Assembly: GCF_004367745.1 (NCBI RefSeq)
Contig: NZ_CP037993.1
Location: 558,001 to 622,000 of the forward strand
Length of the DNA stretch: 64,000 nt
Direction: 5' to 3'
Source: Herbaspirillum huttiense
Lineage (GTDB): Bacteria; Pseudomonadota; Gammaproteobacteria; Burkholderiales; Burkholderiaceae_D
Shown in pieces: positions 60,455 to 64,000 of the stretch; within the stretch, counting starts at the first letter, position 1; every line of letters starts with the position of its first letter. The notes beneath the pieces were generated by a model. It made no database searches and was not told the origin of the DNA. It saw nothing but the letters and a program-made list of their open reading frames with translations. The position numbers were made by a program, and so were the translations under genes.

Positions 60455-63400
60455 TCTCCACTATTGATCTTGGGCGAGTGGTCGGCGTCAAACTTGCGCT
60501 GACGCTCGCTGCCCTTGAAAATCTTGCGCACGACCACGAAGAAGATCGGCACCAGGAACACCGCCAGCACGGTGGCAGTGATCATGCCGCCCATCACGCC
60601 GGTACCGATGGCGCGCTGGCTGGCCGAACCGGCACCCGAAGCGATGGCCAGCGGCAGCACGCCGAGGATGAAGGCCAGCGAGGTCATGATGATCGGACGG
60701 AAGCGCAGGTGCACCGCCTCCAGCGTCGCTTCAATCAGGCCCTTGCCCTGCGCCTGCAGATCCTTGGCGAACTCGATAATCAGAATCGCATTCTTGGCCG
60801 ACAGACCCACCACCGCAATCATCCCCACCTTGAAGTACACGTCGTTGGGCATGGCGCGCAGCGTCACCCCCAGCAGTGCACCAAGGATACCCAGCGGCAC
60901 CACCAGCATCACCGCCAGCGGGATCGAGGTGCTTTCATAGAGCGCGGCCAGCACCAGGAACACGGCGATCAGCGACAGGGCATACAGCGCCGGGGCCTGG
61001 TTGCCGGAGGTCTTTTCTTCCAGCGACTGGCCGGTCCACTCGAAACCGAAGCCTGGCGGCAGCTTGGCCACATAGGATTCCATCTCGGCCATGGCTTCAC
61101 CGGTACTGCGGCCAGGCGCTGCGCCACCGGCGATCTTCATGGCCGGATAGCCGTTGTAGCGGATCAGCTGCACGGGGCCGTTGATCCACTTGGCCGTCAC
61201 GAAGGCCGAGAAGGGCACCATGCCGCCATTGGCGTTGCGGGCGTACAGGCTGGTCAGATCTTCAGGTTGCAGGCGACGGTTGGCATCGGCCTGCACGATC
61301 ACGCGCTGCTGGCGGCCCTGGTTGGGGAAGTCGTTCACATAGGACGAACCCAGCGCCGTGGACAGCACACTGTTGATCGTCGAGAACGGCACGCCCAGCG
61401 CATTGGCCTTGTCGCGGTCGATGTCCAGTTGCAGCTGCGGCGCATCTTCCAGACCTTCCGGACGCACACCGGCCAGCACCTTGCTCTGCGAGGCCATACC
61501 CAGGATCTGGTTGCGCGCCTGCACCAGCGCCGCGTGACCCAGGCCGGCACGGTCCTGCAGACGGAAGGTGAAGCCGGTCGCGTTACCCAGTTCCGGAATC
61601 GGCGGCGGGTTCAGCGGGAAGACGATCGCATCCTTGATCTGGGAGAAGGCACCGAAAGCCTTGCCGGCGATCGCATCGGCCGACTGCGACTTGTCGCGCT
61701 CGGCCCAGTCCTTCAGCGGAGTGAACACCAGCGCCGCGTTCTGGCCATTACCCGAGAACGAGAAGCCCAGCACTGCAATGGCGTGTTCCACGGCCGGATC
61801 CTTGAGGTAGTACTCCTCGATCTTCTTGACCACCTCGGTCGTGCGCGCGGTGCTTGCGCCCGGTGGCAGCTGGACGTTGGTGATGATGTAGCCCTGGTCT
61901 TCGTTCGGCAGGAACGAGGCCGGCAGGCGCACGTACAGCAAGCCCACGCAGGCCACGATCACCACATAGACGATCATGTAGCGGCCGGCCTTGCTGAGCA
62001 TCTTGCCGATCACGCCCTGATAGGCATTGGCGGTGGTGTTGAACTTGCGGTTGAACCAGCCGAAGAAACCCTTCTTCTCGTGGTGGTGACCCTTCTCAAC
62101 AGGCTTGAGGATGGTCGCGCACAGTGCCGGCGTGAGGGTGAAGGCCATCAGCACCGAGAACACCATGGAAGCCACCATCGACAGCGAGAACTGGCGATAG
62201 ATCGCACCCACCGCGCCACCGAAGAAGGCCATCGGGATGAACACCGCGATCAGCACCAGCGTGATACCGATCAGCGCGCCGCTGATCTGGCCCATGGCCT
62301 TGCGGGTCGCGTCAGCCGGCGAGAGACCTTCCTCGCTCATGATGCGCTCGACGTTTTCCACCACCACGATCGCATCGTCGACCAGGATACCGATGGCCAG
62401 CACCATGCCGAACATGGTCAGCACGTTGATCGAGAAGCCGAACAGCAGCAGCGTGGCAAAAGTACCCAGCAGCGCCACCGGCACCACGATGGTCGGGATG
62501 ATGGTGTAGCGGATGTTCTGCAGGAACAGGAACATCACCAGGAACACCAGCACGATGGCTTCGATCAGGGTCTTGACCACTTCCTCGATCGAGATCTTGA
62601 CGAACTTGGAGGTGTCGTAAGGGATGGTGTACTTCACACCGGCCGGGAAATACTTGGCCAGCTCTTCCATCTTCTTGTGCACGGCGGTGGCCGTACCCAG
62701 CGCGTTGGCGGTCGGCGACAGCTGCACGCCGATGAAGGACGAAGGCTTGCCATCCAGACGGCCGGAGGTGTCATAGCTCTGGCCACCCACTTCGATGCGG
62801 GCGACGTCGCGCAGGCGCACGCTCGAACCGTTGGTATTGGCACGCAGCACGATGTTGCCGAACTGCTCGGGCGAGGTCAGCTGACCGTTGACCACCACGG
62901 TAGCGGCGATCTGCTGGCTGCCGGGGCTGGGCAGGGCACCCAGCGTACCGCCGGCCACCAGGGCGTTCTGCGCCTGGATCGCTGCCGTCACGTCAGCCGG
63001 GGTCAGGCTCAGGCCGATCAGCTTGTTCGGATCGATCCAGATGCGCATGGCGCGTTCGGTACCGAACAGCTGCGCCTGGCCCACACCGGGCACGCGCTTG
63101 ATTTCGTTCAAGACGTTACGCGACAGATAGTCACCCAGCGCCACCGGATCGAGCTTGCCATCGGTGGAAGACAGACCGATGAAGAGCAGGAAGTTGGAAC
63201 GCGACTTGGTCACCTGCACGCCCTGTTGCGTCACGGCTGCCGGCAGGCGGGCCTCGACGCGCTTCAGGCGGTTCTGCACATCCACCGCCGCCAGGTCCGG
63301 ATTGGTTTCCGGCGAGAAGGTGATGGTGATCTGCACCTGGCCGTTGGCCTGGCTTTGCGACTCGATGTATTGCAGGCCATCGGCGCCGTTCATTTCCTGT

Positions 63401-63597
63401 TCGATCAGGCTGGTCACCGAATCGTCCAGGGTCTGCGCGGTCGCACCCGGATAGGTCGCCGTGACCACAATGGTCGGCGGCGCGATGCTGGGGTACTGGG
63501 CCACCGGCAAGCCGGTAATGGCCAGCGCACCGCCCAGCATGATGAAGATCGCTAGCACCCACGCAAATACGGGGCGATCAATAAAGAACTTTCCCAT
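60451..63597 (-). CDS. RND multidrug efflux pump, AcrB/MexB-type
   Basis: The 1048-residue protein is of HAE1 type: MGKFFIDRPVFAWVLAIFIM at the start, TM4 proton-relay pair in ILVDDAIVVVENVERIM, and GVGQAQLFGTERAMRIW in the porter domain. The C-terminal region has GLSAKNAILIIEFAKDLQ (the relay Lys) and a late GTGVMGGMITATVLA. It exports hydrophobic drugs and solvents with the adaptor and the outer-membrane factor on each side. A GAGG SD lies 8 nt upstream of ATG 63597. Confidence 0.97.
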   Translation of the reverse strand: MGKFFIDRPVFAWVLAIFIMLGGALAITGLPVAQYPSIAPPTIVVTATYPGATAQTLDDSVTSLIEQEMNGADGLQYIESQSQANGQVQITITFSPETNPDLAAVDVQNRLKRVEARLPAAVTQQGVQVTKSRSNFLLFIGLSSTDGKLDPVALGDYLSRNVLNEIKRVPGVGQAQLFGTERAMRIWIDPNKLIGLSLTPADVTAAIQAQNALVAGGTLGALPSPGSQQIAATVVVNGQLTSPEQFGNIVLRANTNGSSVRLRDVARIEVGGQSYDTSGRLDGKPSSFIGVQLSPTANALGTATAVHKKMEELAKYFPAGVKYTIPYDTSKFVKISIEEVVKTLIEAIVLVFLVMFLFLQNIRYTIIPTIVVPVALLGTFATLLLFGFSINVLTMFGMVLAIGILVDDAIVVVENVERIMSEEGLSPADATRKAMGQISGALIGITLVLIAVFIPMAFFGGAVGAIYRQFSLSMVASMVFSVLMAFTLTPALCATILKPVEKGHHHEKKGFFGWFNRKFNTTANAYQGVIGKMLSKAGRYMIVYVVIVACVGLLYVRLPASFLPNEDQGYIITNVQLPPGASTARTTEVVKKIEEYYLKDPAVEHAIAVLGFSFSGNGQNAALVFTPLKDWAERDKSQSADAIAGKAFGAFSQIKDAIVFPLNPPPIPELGNATGFTFRLQDRAGLGHAALVQARNQILGMASQSKVLAGVRPEGLEDAPQLQLDIDRDKANALGVPFSTINSVLSTALGSSYVNDFPNQGRQQRVIVQADANRRLQPEDLTSLYARNANGGMVPFSAFVTAKWINGPVQLIRYNGYPAMKIAGGAAPGRSTGEAMAEMESYVAKLPPGFGFEWTGQSLEEKTSGNQAPALYALSLIAVFLVLAALYESTSIPLAVMLVVPLGILGALLGVTLRAMPNDVYFKVGMIAVVGLSAKNAILIIEFAKDLQAQGKGLIEATLEAVHLRFRPIIMTSLAFILGVLPLAIASGAGSASQRAIGTGVMGGMITATVLAVFLVPIFFVVVRKIFKGSERQRKFDADHSPKINSGE

Positions 63598-63608
63598 CTG
63601 GCAGCCTC

Positions 63609-64000
63609 TTAGTTAGCTTTCTGTTGGGCGCTCGCGTCTTGCTTGGCCGGCTGGCCAGCAGCTTGTGCGGGAGCGCCCGCGGGATTCCATTGGACCGGCT
63701 TGACGGCGGCACCCGGGCGGACCTTCTGCAGGCCTTCCACGATGACGCGATCACCTTCCTTCAAGCCATCGATGACCTGCCAGTTGTTGCCGCGTGCGCC
63801 GCCCGTCTTGACCGGACGCGCCTCGACCTTGCTCTCGGCATTGACCACCATCACCGAGGAGCCGCCGGCATCACGCACCACGGCTTGTTGCGGCACCAGC
63901 AGGGCCTGTTCGTCCACGGCTTGCTCGATCTTGGTCCGCACGTAGGTACCCGGCAGCAGCAGGCGCTTGGGGTTGGGGAATTCGGCACGCAGCGAGACCG
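63609..64000 (-). CDS. RND periplasmic adaptor (MFP), C-terminal part, cut by window end
   Basis: The frame runs off the end of the window; about 130 C-terminal residues are seen, starting inside VSLRAEFPNPKRLLLPGTYV. The adaptor-like RTKIEQAVDEQALLVPQQAV and ENGQAF-equivalent NWQVIDGLKEGDRVIVEGLQ follow. The end is an Ala/Gln/Pro-rich tail. It is the first gene of the efflux operon and is separated from the pump by 11 nt. The N-terminal lipobox and any repressor lie outside the window. Confidence 0.93.
   Translation of the reverse strand, partial: VSLRAEFPNPKRLLLPGTYVRTKIEQAVDEQALLVPQQAVVRDAGGSSVMVVNAESKVEARPVKTGGARGNNWQVIDGLKEGDRVIVEGLQKVRPGAAVKPVQWNPAGAPAQAAGQPAKQDASAQQKAN

Noticed and set aside
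60448..63555. 1035-codon open frame opposite the RND pump gene
   Set aside because: Shadow of the AcrB-type gene. The translation is His/Arg/Gln-rich with no domain; the minus-strand pump has all family motifs.
1..64000. tRNA, rRNA, IS elements, integrases or CRISPR repeats
   Set aside because: None seen on either strand: no transposase or integrase motifs, no direct repeat-spacer pattern, and no tRNA cloverleaf noticed. A tRNA scan was not possible here.

Overview
The window reads as a chromosomal segment of a betaproteobacterium of the Oxalobacteraceae type, most likely Herbaspirillum or a close relative. This is inferred from overall gene content, high-GC codon use, the polA/thrB/DUF2782 neighbourhood, and the yqgE-ruvX-pyrR-pyrB-pyrC' order. 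No rRNA, tRNA, IS element, phage gene or CRISPR array was seen.

Layout. (1) 1-7009: housekeeping. A minus-strand set encodes a BPSS1780-type membrane protein, homoserine kinase (thrB), a DUF2782 protein, an unknown membrane protein and a LOG-family protein. Divergent polA follows, its start codon abutting that of the LOG gene. (2) 7384-10177: a methyl-accepting chemotaxis protein and a Tat-exported dienelactone-hydrolase-like protein, each followed by a good intrinsic terminator. (3) 10208-18007: the most interesting part, a nitrogen-scavenging type operon. A near-perfect sigma-54 promoter (10339-10355) is followed by a structured leader resembling an NMT1-type (xanthine) riboswitch and a terminator-like hairpin. 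Next come a 33-codon leader ORF that ends inside the start codon of the first large gene, then a VanB-like reductase, an NMT1/THI5-like ABC importer (three genes), a 2-oxoglutarate/Fe(II) oxygenase, a Rieske oxygenase and an 8-oxoguanine/isoxanthopterin-deaminase-like amidohydrolase. Together they suggest uptake, oxidation and deamination of a purine- or pterin-like N-heterocycle. (4) 18063-23716: yqgE, ruvX, pyrR, pyrB and a catalytically degenerate dihydroorotase (pyrC'), then plsC and convergent apaH, whose 3' ends overlap.

(5) 23878-58870: a large surface-polysaccharide region in three parts. The plus-strand part (23878-34566) makes dTDP-L-rhamnose (rfbBDAC), exports a glycan by an ABC pathway (wzm/wzt with a C-terminal binding domain), and carries a three-domain methyltransferase/glycosyltransferase, wecB and another glycosyltransferase. 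The AT-richer minus-strand part (34601-45624) carries a gtr-like glucosylation set and genes for a dTDP-3-amino-3,6-dideoxyhexose (fdtA/fdtB-like). With these are a NeuD/PglD-like acyltransferase, a methyltransferase, a FemAB/GNAT-like transferase and a beta-propeller protein. A plus-strand part follows: a WbpL-like initiating transferase, phosphomannomutase/phosphoglucomutase, waaC, a Kdo 3-hydroxylase and waaA for the LPS inner core. A second AT-rich cassette (52049-58870) has GtrA, a GT-C-like membrane protein, a GT2 enzyme and a flippase-like membrane protein. It ends with an unusual kinase / HAD phosphatase / nucleotidyltransferase trio that could make an activated substituent.

(6) 59006-64000: a minus-strand RND multidrug efflux operon (outer-membrane factor, AcrB/MexB-type pump, and a periplasmic adaptor cut by the window end), facing the polysaccharide region across a shared bidirectional terminator.
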